Part shown: piece after piece, positions 12,193 to 24,520 of the stretch
Position numbering within the stretch: position 1 is the stretch's first letter
Layout of the letters: each line of letters opens with the position of its first letter
Assembly (NCBI GenBank): GCA_017311185.1
Contig: JAESUZ010000960.1
Span: forward strand, 496,001-560,000
DNA length: 64,000 nucleotides
Direction of reading: 5' to 3'
DNA from: Proteles cristata cristata
Taxonomy: Eukaryota; Chordata; Mammalia; Carnivora; Hyaenidae
Notes under the pieces: generated by a model
Told to the model about the DNA's origin: nothing
The model's input: the letters and a program-made list of their open reading frames with translations, nothing else
Databases searched by the model: none
Translations under genes and position numbers: made by a program

Positions 12193-12324
12193 AACAGTGT
12201 TCCTCCACTGTAGATAATGTAGTCTCCTTGGGACATTGGCAATGTGTGAAGACATCCTTGATTATCATGCTTCTGCCATATACCATTTCCAAGATGTCAA
12301 TAATGCCATGATTAAGAAACTCTC
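12193..12324 (+). mobile_element. hAT-type MER DNA transposon remnant
   Basis: The core gggacattggcaatgtgtg-aagaca followed by aagatgtcaataatgccatg and agaaactct resembles a widespread non-autonomous hAT/Charlie family. It starts cagtgttcctc, a decayed inverted terminus. No coding capacity is present. Confidence 0.55.
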
Positions 12325-12898
12325 CTTTAGATTTACTTTTAAAGTCTCAATCTTTCATTGTTCTGCTGCTCCTAGAATGTCCTTTCATATTTAAAACTGA
12401 GACAATAAAAATTTGGTTTGGAATTTGTGTGATTTTGTCAGTGGTAATCTTTGTCACAGGATTAGTAGAGCAAAATCAAGAATATATACTTGGCATTCAA
12501 TTGCTTTAGAAAAGAGTCCATTAAATCTTTGCCTCAGTGCCTAGCTTCCAGGCCTTTATGAAATGGTATAAGAGAAGAGGTGATAGAATATTATGCTCAT
12601 ATACAGAAGCCATAGGATAAATCCACTTGTTTGGAACCATACATCAACGTCACATTTTATTATATGCAGAATTCTCACGTTTCTATCTTCCTCAGGGTTT
12701 TCCTATGACAAGTCTTTGCCACTTCAGTGTTTCTATGTGTACTAGAAGCTCTGGCCATTGTTGTCTTATTTTACCACCTGTCATTTCTTTACTTGCTCTC
12801 AGCATTCATAACTTTGTTAAAATCTCTTTTCTGAAGACTGTACTTTACTTGTCCTCTTGAAAATTGTGAGTTTATAATTTTAGGATTGTAACATTCCT
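12325..12898. other. Single-copy DNA
   Basis: No repeat recognised. A 77-codon plus frame (12627-12860) has no recognised similarity and no clear splice sites. Confidence 0.45.
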
Positions 12899-12912
12899 CT
12901 TAAATGAGGATT

Positions 12913-13127
12913 ATTTTTTAATTTAAAAAAATAATGTTTATTTATTGAGACAGAGAAACAGAGCATGAGTGTGGGAGGGGCAGAGAGAGGGAGACACAGA
13001 ATGTGAAGCAGGCTTCAGACTTTGAGCTGTCAGCACAGAGCCCAACATGAGGCTCGAACCCACAAACCATGAGATCATGACCAGAGCAGAAGTCAGAAGT
13101 TTCACCGACTGAGCCACCCAGGCAGCC
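12913..13127 (-). mobile_element. CAN-SINE with perfect TSD
   Basis: Minus-strand full-length copy: tttatttattgagacagag, gagacacagaatgtgaagc, gaggctcgaacccacaaacc (B box complement) and gagccacccaggcagc. A perfect 14-bp duplication, cttaaatgaggatt, lies at 12899-12912 and 13128-13141. Confidence 0.96.
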
Positions 13128-13332
13128 CTTAAATGAGGATTTTGGATGTAAGGAATACAGAAATGCAGAAGGTACTGATCACATGCCGTGGTCATCTAAT
13201 AATATTTGCTTCTTTCACCTATGGGCTTTCTTCTTTCACCTTTGGATTTGTTGAATCACTGGAAAATATTAAAAGCAGTAATCCATTTTCCACCATGGTT
13301 TAAGTGATCTTTTTAATATGCTTGTCAAAAAG

Positions 13333-13823
13333 GTCACTGCTCTACTCAGAAACTTTTAACAGTTCCCGATTGCATTTTAGCTAAAACATAAAACGTTTAT
13401 CATAGTTTCGTACTCTAGGCACTTGATGATGGCCCCAACTTCTGTAATATCATTCTTTGATCGCTCCAGCAGCCACATTCATATTATTTCTCCAAAAAAT
13501 TAAGTCCTTTCTAGGTTTAGAGACATTATATACACTGTCCCTTTTGCTTGGTAAAATTTTTCTAATGGAAATATTACTGTCATCAAAAGATTTTCTCAGA
13601 GCACAATCTACTCCCTTGCCTTGAGGTCTAGTTTTAATAATTTCTTATTTTGTTTCATATTTTTCTTTCAAAGCACTTTTTAGATTTTGTAACTATTACA
13701 TAGCCACTTTCCCTTCTACAAGTTTTAAAGTTTTATGAGGGCACAGACCATATCTGTTCATTGAACACAGTATTCTCAGTACTTATGACAATGTCTATCA
13801 CCAAGTGGGCAGTAATTAAATAA
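13333..13823 (+). mobile_element. L2 (LINE-2) 3' region
   Basis: The order of landmarks follows L2: a cactgctctactcagaaact and aacagttcccgattgcattt block, then ctaggcacttgatgatggcc, and the 3' end tatgagggcacagaccatat with tattctcagtacttatgaca. It is an ancient, diverged copy with no coding capacity. Confidence 0.6.
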
Positions 13824-14052
13824 TTATAAAAGATAGCAACACTAAAAAGTGCTCTTTGCATTTTTGATGGTATCAAGTACAGCTGTGATGACCCTCTTTT
13901 TAATAGATAAGCTTTAGTTACCTAAAGTTTAATCACTGAATGAATGGAAAATTTTTATGTATCATGATAATGGAGAATATCTTGCAACATATGTATGCAT
14001 ATTTGTGTATTTTCTTTTAATCTTGAGGTGACTCAAAAGTTCTATTTTTATT

Positions 14053-14243
14053 GTTTACTTTTGAGAGAGAAAGAGAGAGAAGAGAGAGGGAGAGACAGAC
14101 AGAGAGAGAGAGAGAGAGAGCAGGCTCCAGGCTCTGAGCTGTCAGCAGTAAGCACTGTACAGAGCTCAAATTTACAAACTGTGAGATCACGACCAGAGAG
14201 CCAAAGTCAGAGGCTTCCCCGACTGAGCCACACAGGCACGAGG
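14053..14243 (-). mobile_element. CAN-SINE
   Basis: Minus-strand copy with a long GA run (14065-14120), caggctccaggctctgagct, ctgtgagatcacgaccagag and the diverged head gccacacaggcacg. The flanks share caaaagttct-attttta (from 14034) and caaaaagttctcatattttta (from 14244), an imperfect duplication. Confidence 0.92.
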
Positions 14244-14264
14244 CAAAAAGTTCTCATATTTTTA

Positions 14265-15614
14265 ATGCTACCCAAAATCTCAGAGGTCAGTACTAGACTA
14301 TAAATTTTTCTTGGTCTTTCAGTCTGTCTCTCTCTCTTTCCTCCTCTGATATACACACAGTTATGTGATCCTGCCTTCTTTCTCAGAGTGTTAATATTGC
14401 TACATGACATGGCATTTGTATCCCTAGTGTATACTATTATGAACAAAAATTCCTGAGCATTATGGTCCTGAAACATTATTGTAACAAAAGTATACTGAGT
14501 TCAATAATTATACCTACATACTATTGTGTTTTTTTCAGAAATATTAAGATAAAATAATTCTATATTTTACATTCCATAAAGCATTTTCATCACTGAATAA
14601 CAAAGGTCATGGGCAGATTTGCATTTGTCATATAAACTGAAAATTTCATATTATTTGAAAAGAACTATGTGCTATTACTTGATATAGTAAATTTCCATTA
14701 GGTTTTAGAGCCACAAATAAGCACTTTACCAAAGTCCTCATTAACCTGTATCAGTAAATAGATGCTTTATATCTAGATAATGGAGAAATAGAACTCTATA
14801 AAGAACTGTAGTAATATTCACATTAGAACAGTTTCTCCAAATGTCCTTTGCCTCTCTATTAAATTACTTCATTATAATCATAAAAATGTAACTTTATGAT
14901 TACATCAATGTTATATCCCTCTGCAATTGCATATGCCTTTTGACTTTTCAATACATGTCTGTATTGAGAAAAAAGTATCATGTTGAAAAGTTAGGCCTGC
15001 CTTGCCTCAAAGACAAGTTTATTCAGAATTCTTTTTGTTTAAGCATTTCAGTCTTGTCCAAGTTTTAATCAATACCAAAGTGTTAAATTCTGTTTGATTA
15101 TGTGTGTAACTAAATAAAATTTTTGGAACCTTTGTAGATACATGATGTACTTATTAGGACTTCTTTACGTCTGTGAAGTAACTACTATCTAAGACACTGG
15201 TCTAATTCACACAGTTGTCATCGGTGAACACCTGATTTAAACCTACCTTGATCTAGTTATAAAAGCCACACTCTTACACTGAAGACTATACTCTTAATTT
15301 GTGATACATTTAACTGATGATGATCACCATGGAGTCTCAATATCTTAACAAAAGTGCAAGAAAACATATTTGCTTTAACTACTTATTACATTAAATGTCA
15401 TATTATATTAAATAAAATATTGCTGAAATAAAAATTTAATGTATGAAGATAACTAAAAATCTGAAATTCAGATCTGTAGATAGTAAGGCTATACAGTTCT
15501 CATGCTAATATGGCAAGACAAATCAAATTGAAATAAGGCATTGAATTATTACACAAAAATAGATTTCCATATCTTCTGATTCTTTTGGTCTGTTTGTGTT
15601 TTGTCTCTGTCTCT
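14265..15614. other. Single-copy AT-rich DNA
   Basis: No interspersed repeat or gene is recognised. Confidence 0.45.
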
Positions 15615-15619
15615 ACCTT

Positions 15620-15621
<2 letters not shown>

Positions 15622-15655
<34 letters not shown>
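15622..15655. repeat. (TC)17 microsatellite
   Basis: A perfect tc dinucleotide run following imperfect tc-rich sequence from 15602. It is not inside a SINE. The open frame across it (15601-15930) owes its start to the run. Confidence 0.95.
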
Positions 15656-15662
<7 letters not shown>

Positions 15663-15814
15663 ATATGATTTGTGTGTCATAATCATAATGACTTCATCTG
15701 AAGGCAACGATGGAGTTTTTTGCCCTCACTTTCCTCACTCTCAAGAGAAAATATATGAGATCACTGTCATTTGGAATAGGCCCAGAGGCAGAATGAGTTA
15801 CCAAGAGCACAGCT

Positions 15815-15942
15815 GGAAGGTAAGCTCTATGAGAAAAGGGATCCTGTTCTTAATGACAGCTTTTTCCCAACACCAGCTCAATGTCAAGCACAGGAGTGGA
15901 ATAATATCTTACCCAATAAGTATTTGTTAATTCAATGAATGA
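15815..15942 (+). mobile_element. L2 3' end remnant
   Basis: The string ggtaagctctatgagaaaag followed by caacaccagctcaatgtcaa and aataagtatttgttaattca matches the conserved L2/MIR-type 3' terminus in order. Confidence 0.55.
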
Positions 15943-16127
15943 CAACAATAATACCATTTCTATGACTAGATTGATTTACACTTGACAGGTATGTTTAAAT
16001 ACAAAGTATATAAAACCATTTACCTTCTTTTAAAATGACAGTCAAAATCTTAATTTTTTTTCTCAAGTTCATATACACAGTATAATAAATTACTGGGAAA
16101 AAAATCCTGTTAAAAACCTTTTGGCTT

Positions 16128-16361
16128 GGGGCGCCAGAGTGGCTTAGTCGGTTACGAGTCCGACTTTCGCTTAGGTCATGATCTCGCGGTTCGTGGGATC
16201 AAGCCCCGCGTCGGGCTCTGTGCTGACAGCCAGCTCAGAGCCTGGATCCTGTTTCAGAGTCTGTGTCTCCCTCTCTCTCTGACCCTCCCCTGCTCACACT
16301 GTCTCTCTCTCTCGCTCCTAGAAATAAATAAAAAAACATTAAAAAAAAAAAACAAAAAACA
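16128..16361 (+). mobile_element. CAN-SINE, young subfamily
   Basis: The head is near-intact (ggggcgccagagtggcttag). It carries the marks tttcgcttaggtcatgatct, a 4-base-longer junction before ctcagagcc, and a cctagaaataaata tail shared with other young copies here. The duplication aaaaaccttttggctt (16112-16127) recurs at about 16358-16373 with one change. Confidence 0.95.
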
Positions 16362-16388
16362 ACCTTTTGGCTTAAGGCTGGCTTTTGG

Positions 16389-16508
16389 CTCATGGCTGGC
16401 TCAGTCAGTAGAGTATGGGACTCTTGGTCTTGGAGTCACCAGTTCAAGCCCCACATTGGGTGTAGAGATTACTTTAAAAACAAAAAAGAAAAAGAAAAAG
16501 AAAAAAAT
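16389..16508 (+). mobile_element. Short tRNA-Lys(CTT)-like SINE
   Basis: The unit is close to a tRNA-Lys-CTT: A box tggctcagtcag at 16397-16408, anticodon-loop ctctt with CTT at 16423-16425, B box agttcaagcc at 16441-16450 and the 3' half ccccacattgggtg. It lacks the CT-rich body of the other copies and runs from tgtagagattacttt straight into an A-rich tail with aaaaag units. This is a known short carnivore SINE type. Mismatches in the acceptor and anticodon stems and the A-tail argue against a functional tRNA gene. Confidence 0.8.
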
Positions 16509-16511
16509 GTA

Positions 16512-19089
16512 AAAAAAATGTGGCCGAATATATTTATTTGTATCATAAACTAATTTAGCTACATGGTTTTTGATTGATTGAATAATTGCACAGGCATCAT
16601 TTATAATGACTCAGGAATCAGTAAAAAAGAGAACTCTCCCTTTTAAGTCAAAATCAAAAGATTTCCCTACACAATAATGCTTTATGCTTTGTATGGCAAC
16701 AAATTAAAATACATGGTCATTATTAATTTTACTGGATGCAAGTCAAAGAAATAAAATTGCTCAAGAGAATTTACCTTTAACTTTTAAAATGATTTAGCAC
16801 AGCAAAATCACCTGTAAGTAAGCTCTCTAAGGGCAAATAGTGAATTTTCTACCTCTTTGTATATAAAAAGCAAATTGTATAATACTGAGTTAGAACAAAA
16901 AGGCTTCTTGAACATGGCATTCAATACCTCCTACACAATTCAGGAAAGAAGAAATTAGTTGTTCTCCTCCATTAATTTGAAAGTATATATTTAATTGATG
17001 AATAGAGACATATAGGGGGCAGGGAGAAGTTAAACCACTGTAAATTTCTGTATGTTTCCATCATCATTTACAAGAAAACCTTGAACACAAACATTTAGTC
17101 ATATTATCAGATCTGATAGATATGGTTGATTCTGTAGTTCCTTCTGGTTTTATTATAATAGTAAACTTTTTAAAGCCTTATTCTCTGATGAAATTTATTT
17201 ATAATTAGTATGTCATTTTAAATTATTGGATATGTTTTGAAGTTATTAATGCTATGCATTTGTCTCACGTAGCAAAACTCTGTTTCATTAGGCATCATCA
17301 TTCTACTCCTATACAAGCAGCCCTGACCAAGTCTTCGTTTATGATTTTGTTTTCCATTAAGGTTTAATTTAAGTCACATAAATCATGTATACAACTCAGA
17401 TCCTGATAGATCTTTTGCCAGCATTTATAGAATTTAACTTTTGTTAAATAGTTATTTTGAGTTAATGAAAACTATGGTAGAATCTGAATGGAATATGGAA
17501 TTTTTTGACACACACTTCTATATATCTCTATCATTAACACCTGTGGTAGAGGTAACCATCTAATATCACAGTCAGTGTTTATAAGTCTATATTTAGAACT
17601 TGCTATTTCAGGTAAAAATTTATACTTTGTAATCAATATTGAATGGTCTCAAAGATGCCAAAGGTCATTTCATTGGCTGAATGCAGTTAATATCATCTAA
17701 TAATACTATTAATATATTTAGAATACGAAATTTTCACAATGTTAATACATTTGATGTCTAAAAAAGTTTCTTGCAACAGTATACCATTTATAGTTAATTA
17801 CAAAAGATTAATGTTTAAACACAGACTCAAATAATCAAAAATGATTCTCAAATTATTACAAATTATTTGATACATTTTATAGATTTATGCATTTATTTAC
17901 TTTGAACAAATTGGTACAAACTGGTAGTAATCTAATTGGTACAAATATAAAGGAATATTTTTCAAATATAAATACTCATTTTTAATTTTATATACAACAA
18001 ATTCAAATCAATATCTATAGAGAACTACCATGACTAAAGATATAAACTATATGAAGGTTAAAAAACACTTTAATTAGTAAATATTATTTTTATGTTTAAA
18101 TATATGGTTTATCATACATGTATATATGTAGGTATATACTTTATTCACACTTTGATTTAAATTGAGGCCTTAATCTAAAGCAAAACACTATTGTCCAACC
18201 TGTGCAATTCTATAATTCTCTATGCAAAATACTATTTTAATGTCAGATTATAAAATATTTCATATATAAAACATAGAATAGGTATTCATAATCACATTAG
18301 TTGATATTAATGATACTTGTTTAAGAGCTACTTGTCTCATTTTCTCCTTTCAAAACACAAATATAGTGAGTATAGACACCAAAGTACTTTTACGGTATTA
18401 TGTATGGAAAGCAAATCAGCACGTATATGGAAAAAAAAATTGTCGTACAGATTATATAAATATTTATTATCTCAAGTAAGGACAGCATTGCTCAATGTAG
18501 GGAAGAACTCAGATAAAAGTTATAACAATTTAAGGATGGAAAACTCTTTGTGCAACAAAAACTCCTAAATAAAAGAGTGACATTTTTATTTTTAGATAGC
18601 AAAATAAAATAATTCTAAATAGTTTGTTTCAGTATAGATGTAGTCCTCCTGAACATATTTTCCCTCCATACATTATTTAGTATACTTTTTGTGATTCTTT
18701 CACTACAAAATACTACCATCAAACACTCATTCCTTATATCATTATCCCATGCCTATTTGGCTAATACCAATGTAATATTTATATTTAAAAGCATTTTGAT
18801 ATTAAAAAGCTATTTTGTATTACTGGGTACTTATAAATGTTATATATGTTTTAAAAATACATGGAAAATTATAAAGATATATGTGTGTGTGTATATAAGG
18901 ATATATATATGTGTATATATATATAAGGATACATATATATCCTTAACTTGAAAGAATAAATACATTGAGGACTACAGATGGATTTTTCTCCTATGCAAAA
19001 AGAAAATATATAAATGTGTTTTTAATGCCACAAAAATTAATAGCCACAGAACAACAAAAATATAAATAGTTGTGATCATTTTCTCAGGA
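16512..19089. other. Single-copy AT-rich DNA
   Basis: No repeat or gene recognised apart from a TA/TG tract at 18880-18950. Several short frames (18317-18568, 18691-18951) are AT-driven and carry no recognisable motif. Confidence 0.5.
18880..18950. repeat. TA/TG simple repeat with repeated 'aagga' steps
   Basis: Alternating tatg, tgtg and tata units are punctuated by three taagga/atcctta steps, with local inverted symmetry (ataaggatatata and tatatatcctta). Confidence 0.8.
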
Positions 19090-19104
19090 ATTAAATTTCT
19101 TTCT

Positions 19105-19320
19105 TTCTTTATTAATATTTATTTATTTTTAGTTTGAGAGAGAGAAACAGAGAGAGTATGAGTGGAGGAAGGGAAGAGAGAGAGGGAGAGAGAAAATCCC
19201 AAGCAGGCTCTGATCTGTCAGTATAGTTCCCAATGTGGGGTTTGATCTCCAGAACCATAAGATCATGACTTAAGCTAAAATCAAGCCAGATGGTCAACAG
19301 CTGGGCCACCCAGCTGCCCC
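19105..19320 (-). mobile_element. CAN-SINE, diverged copy
   Basis: Minus-strand copy: (ga)-rich block, aatcccaagcaggctctgat, ataagatcatgacttaagct and ggccacccagctgcccc. The duplication attaaatttctttct (19090-19104) matches attaaaatttatttct (19324-19339) with small changes. Confidence 0.92.
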
Positions 19321-19339
19321 AAGATTAAAATTTATTTCT

Positions 19340-20169
19340 AATTTACTTTTATGGCTCTTTCATTTGAATTATATTTTATATTTTGAACACTCTAATTTTA
19401 ATTGATTTCTTTGTAATAAATTTTCAAATGGCAAAAGCTATTATATATCATGCATAGATGAATTATACATTCATGATTAGTTTATGCTGTTTGCAGATAT
19501 CAAAATTTTACAAAATTGAGGCTCGAAAATTGAAAGCTTTAGTTGAAAATTGTAGCTTAAAAACTATAGTTTTGGACTGACTCTAAAAGTTATTACGATA
19601 TGCAGAAGGGAAAATGAAAAGCCAAACAATCACTTCAAAATCCAGAATAGTTACAAAATGATTGTAATAAAAACTTCAAATATAAAACTCGCACTATAAT
19701 AATCCATGTTACATTACCTTCTTGGAAAATTTGATGTATTTCTTTAATAATTTGTCAACTGCCTGCATTAAGTCACCCATGAAATAGCTCCTCAATTTCT
19801 ACATACTTGACAGTATTTCTATTATATACCAAAAGAGACATAAGTATAACATTGCTCTCTATTTCTTAATCACCCTTTCAGTTACATTGACAACTATTTA
19901 TATGACATTCACACATCATTTACCATTTTCGCTTCACAAGAAATTGTGAGGTTTACAAAACTTTTCTCACCTTACAGATAGAGAATAGAAAATATATGTA
20001 ACTTTGTAAAATTCACATAGTTGATAATTCCCAGATATTTGTGCTTCTTTTGTTTATTTATACTTTTGTAAGAACTAATGATAATGGTATCTGGAATAAA
20101 TCACTGTCTAAAATTTGAACAAAGTCCCTGAAAAACACTACCTGCTAAAATTGTTTTGTTTTGTTTCTT
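19340..20169. other. Single-copy AT-rich DNA
   Basis: No repeat or gene recognised. Confidence 0.45.
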
Positions 20170-20372
20170 GTTAAGATTATTTTTCAAGTTATGGATGGAA
20201 TGATATCTTGGGAATGATTCAAAATATGTAATGATGATGAAGGTAGGTGGTGTATAGAAAATCACCATGGGTGATATATACTGAAGTTAAGCAATGTGTA
20301 AATAGAGGTTTATTATATTCTACTTCATACTTTTGTATACACTTGATATTTTTTCATTAAAAATTTAAAAAA
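20170..20372 (+). mobile_element. Probable old L1M 3' end
   Basis: The pattern tgatgatgaaggtaggtggt, ttattatattctacttcata, cttttgtatacacttgat and ttcattaaaaattt follows the 3' end of an old L1M-type repeat. The sequence is diverged and the family is uncertain. Confidence 0.4.
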
Positions 20373-20379
20373 TGCATTG

Positions 20380-21660
20380 TAAGTACTCCATCTAACAGTA
20401 GCAGAAGGCATATTCTCAAAGTCACATGGAACATTCACCAAAATAGACCATATTCGGAGCCATAAAAGACCCTTTAAAATTTTAAAATAATAGAAATCAT
20501 ATAATACCTGTTCTCAGGCCACAAGGGAATTAAACTAGAAATCAATAACGGAAAGATAACTCAAAAATCCCAATAGACTTGGAGATAAAATAATAAACCT
20601 CTGACACATGAATGAAATAAGATACCTCAAGAGAAATTTGAAAAAAAACATTTGGAACTAATTAAAATGAAAAACCATTTATTAAAATTTGTGGGATGCA
20701 GCAAAAGCAGTGTTTAGAGGGACATTTATAGCATTGGATACTTACATTATTTTAAAAAAGGTCTAAGATCATGATTTAAGTTCCCATGTTAGGAAACTTG
20801 AAAAAGAAGAGAAAATTAAATCCAAAAAAGCACAAGAAAATAAATAATAAGATTTAGAGCAGAAAGCAATTTAATCAAACACAGGAAATCAATAGAGAAA
20901 ATCAACAAAACCGAAAACTAATTTTTCAAAAAGATCAATATAATCAATATACTTCTATCTAGCCAGTCTAAGGGAAAAAAGGAAAGGGCACAAAGTACTA
21001 ATATTAGAAGTGAAAGATGGTACATCACTACAAATCCATGGCAATTAGAAGGATGATAAAAATTATGTAAAAAACTCCCTGCCTAACGTATTCTATAACA
21101 GAGGTAAATAGATCACTTCCTTGAAAGACACAAACTGCCAACACTTACACAAGAAGAAACAGATAATCTGAATAGGACTATATTTACTAAAGAAATTGAT
21201 TCAAAATTGAGAACTTTCCAAAACAGAAAACATCAGGCTTTGTTTGTTTGTTGATGAATTCCACCAAACACTGAAGGAAAAATTATACTGATTCTCTACA
21301 ATTTCTTTCAGAAGATAAAAGTACTTTCACCATATGATCTACCAATAAGTCTCCTTGGCATTATCTTAAGAAGTTGAAAATTTATATCCACACAAAATCC
21401 TCACACAGATGTGTAAAACAGCTTTATTCATAACTGCCAAAACTTGGAAGCAACCAAAATGTCCTACAGTAGGTGAATGGATAAATTTTGTTATATCCGG
21501 ACATAGAAATATTTTTCAGCACTAACAAGAAATGATTTATTGAGCCATGGAAGGACAGGAAGGAACTTTAACTATATATTATAAGTGAAAGAAGCTAATC
21601 TGAACAGGCACATACTATATAATTTTAACTACATATTATAAACAATTAAGTGTATGAAAC
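20380..21660 (+). mobile_element. L1M fragment with internal deletion
   Basis: From 20380 to about 21325 the DNA matches the L1 ORF2 segment between endonuclease and reverse transcriptase, for example ccacaagggaattaaactag and aatcaataacggaaagataa. It then jumps near 21330 to the 3' terminal region (accatatgatctaccaataa, aacagctttattcataactg, gtgaatggataaattttg). The reverse-transcriptase core is absent. Many stops and indels show it is dead. Confidence 0.75.
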
Positions 21661-21789
21661 AGAGCCTGATAAACACACACAATAAATGTTAACTATGATG
21701 ATTAAGAGTATGATGATGAGGTGACATAGGAATCAGTCATGTCTTGAACTTCGAATTTATTTCAATATTCACAATAGAAGAAATCCTTA

Positions 21790-23455
21790 CTTAACCAGCA
21801 CTGAGCACAGACAGTTAATGAAGTGTCTAATGCCACCTGGCCTTATTAGAACCTCGTAGCATTTTCTTTCATCCTGAAGTCATATTCTCAATGATTTACC
21901 CAAGAAGGAAAGGTGCTTCTGCCCACATTCTTAACTCAGGACCATTTTGATGAGAAGTCTATAGAGTTTCCATTATGTCAGTGCTACACTGATTGAAACG
22001 AAAAGGAGAAAAACAATTGGAGGTTTTGTACTCGTTTCTATTTTAGAAATCCCATCATCTTCTCTATAGAAAAAAATGACTTTTTATTTCTCAGTAGTTA
22101 TGCTTTAGGATGAAAATAACAGCAAGGAATAACATTCAATTTTTGTATTTTGGACTTATGTCATAATCTCTACATATGGGAGCTTATCTCCAGGAATAAA
22201 TTCTGCTCCCATATAGGTATACCCTGACAAAATGAGATTCTCTCAGATTTCCAGTTACTCAATCTCTTCAGATGACCTGAAGATGAATTTCATCTCATCT
22301 TACCATAAATTACTCTCGAGGGTGAATGACACATAAATGAGGTTCCTATATAATAGCTAAATGGGCTGATAACATATGGCTATTTCAGAGACCCAATTTT
22401 TACTTATGGAGTATATCTGACACTGGATCATTCATACCAAGTATTATGTATGAAGATTTCCCACTAGCTACTCTTTCAACCTAAGACTGTCTCTATCAGA
22501 AAATCCAGCATAATGCAAAGGATGTTGTTTTTCTTTTTTGGATTTCAGTTTGTTGTTGTTTGTTTGTTGGGGGGGATCAATTCATTACCTATTATCTGGG
22601 TTTCCCTATGCAGGAAATGAGAATAATTAAAATAGCCATTCAAAAACTGAACACAAAATATTGTCAATCTCTGTTCAGTCAATAGTAGGTTCAGTTATCA
22701 TATGTTTTTATTTTTACAGCTATTGAATGACTTTCTGAATACATATATTGCTCTTGTGGATTTTCTTCTTGATGTTGGACTTATATAAACATAACAAATC
22801 ACTATTATTATAAGTTAGAATAATAAAATGTTGCTGACACTAAATCATGCAACAAATTATCATGGTACACATTTGGCAAAGTTAACACTTCATTAGAGTT
22901 ACAATGAAAAGAAGATAGCTAATTTTATTTTGATATTTAACACTATAATATAGGAATGAGGTGAGAATGTTCATTATGAAAGTAGCCATCTTTTCCTCAG
23001 CCTTATGTCTTAAATATCTCTATTTGTTTTATAATTCAATTTTCATCTTTCTAAATAGTATTGGTTCTGATACATTAGACAAAGGTAAACATTTCCCAGT
23101 GTGTTTTCTCAGTTTCTTTTTTTTAATAAGAATATGATAAATGTCTTGGATTACACCTCAAATGCATTCTTCAGTGGTCCCACAGGCTTATTCCTTTTAT
23201 AAAAAATAGGAAAAATGTATCTGGAAGACTGAATCACTGACACAAGAAGCTTTTTTCCTTCCTGTCTGCTCTATTGATAGTTTTCACCAGTGCAACTTAC
23301 ATGCCATAGAAAATAATACCCCACTTATGTTTAGATGACTTTTTCAGTAATATCAAATATTGTGAATGTTAAAAACATGAACACCATTGAACTGTGTGCA
23401 AAAAATTTTACGATTTCCTTAAAGAAAAGTTCTTAAGGCTGCCATTCAGAGCCTA
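21790..23455. other. Single-copy DNA
   Basis: No repeat recognised. A 10-bp inverted repeat (atatgggagc near 22174 and gctcccatat near 22204) could form a small hairpin. A G7 run lies near 22569. Confidence 0.45.
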
Positions 23456-23470
23456 TGCATGATAATTTTA

Positions 23471-23690
23471 TTTTTTTTATTAAAACTTTTTTTTTATGTC
23501 TTTATTTTATTTTGAGAGACAGAGACAGAAAGCAAGCGGGGGGAAGGGCAGAGAGAGAGGGAGACACAGAATCTGAAGCAGGCTCCAAGCTCTGAGCTGT
23601 CAGCACAGAGCCGGTCGCAGGGCTCGAACCCATGTGAGCTCATGACCTAAGCCGAACCGGCTTCACTGACTGAGCCACCCAGGCGCCCCT
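23471..23690 (-). mobile_element. CAN-SINE
   Basis: Minus-strand full-length copy: tttattttattttgagagac, gagacacagaatctgaagc, ggctcgaaccc and gagccacccaggcgcccc (intact head). Flanks gcatgataatttta (23457-23470) and gaatgctaatttta (23691-23704) form a duplication with two mismatches. Confidence 0.95.
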
Positions 23691-23776
23691 GAATGCTAAT
23701 TTTAGATACCATTTTGATGAAGCTGTTTAGTTGCTATTTGAGTATGGAGCACATTAGCAGCAGTAAATTAGAAGTC

Positions 23777-23778
<2 letters not shown>

Positions 23779-23834
<56 letters not shown>
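23779..23834. repeat. (TG)28 microsatellite
   Basis: A perfect, uninterrupted 56-base tg run. Pure length of this order normally means high mutability and polymorphism. Confidence 0.98.
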
Positions 23835-23835
<1 letters not shown>

Positions 23836-23904
23836 TTGCAAATATGTCAAAGGTTAGGAGATATAGTAAAATATTGTTATGTGTAGAAAAAATAGTAAGT
23901 AGAT

Positions 23905-24260
23905 AGAGCAAATGCAAAGACCCTAAGGTGGGAAATATGACTCATATCTTGAGAAAATAGTAGAAAGTGAGATAAGAGCAGTCAAGTCTTGTAAGGTTTT
24001 GTAGGCCGTTATAAGAATAGGACTTATTGGAGTGTGTTGAGCCGAGAAGTGACATGATCTGACTTAAATGCTAAAAGGATCATTCCGGTTTCTGTGACAA
24101 CAGGCTGCAGTGGATATGGGGAATAGTTAAGAAATCAGAAAGCAGGCTTTATAGCAATCCAGATGATACATGATATTTGTGTGGACCAAAGTGGTATTAG
24201 TAAGGGTGATATAGAAGTAGGTACAGATAATCTTGAAGTTACAGCTAGCTGATGTCGGTG
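23905..24260 (+). mobile_element. Ancient mammalian interspersed repeat, family not named
   Basis: The series caaagaccctaaggtgggaa, ttgtaggccgttataagaat, agaagtgacatgatctgact and caatccagatgatacatgat resembles a repeat common across placental mammals. I cannot assign the family from memory with certainty. Confidence 0.5.
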
Positions 24261-24520
24261 ATAAAGGCCCTCAGTCATTATGTAAAACTTATATTTAGTA
24301 CATGTTATTTAAAAGGCAAGAACATGTCTAGTCAGTTTTGGAAAAATTTCCATTAAAATGGTTAAACCAAAGCACATTAAATGTTTAATTTTAAAGGGTA
24401 GGTTTCTATTCTGGGAAAAATCACTTAAATGGACTAGCACATTTTCTGACAATCTGGTGAAAAAAGGATTTCTAAATAATAAAACAATATCCCTACTAAT
24501 GAGCTTCTGGAGCACAGCCA

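Noticed and set aside
16389..16508. Functional tRNA-Lys gene
   Set aside because: Stem mismatches, fusion to an A-rich tail and lack of a T-run terminator directly after the body fit a SINE better.
16126..16512. 128-codon plus-strand open frame
   Set aside because: It runs across two SINEs and an A-rich tail; its residues (SLCLPLSLTLPCSH and poly-Lys) are translated repeat sequence.
22174..22213. Hairpin as a possible small RNA gene
   Set aside because: The stem is only about 10 bp with a 20-base loop, too short for a miRNA precursor and with no other support.
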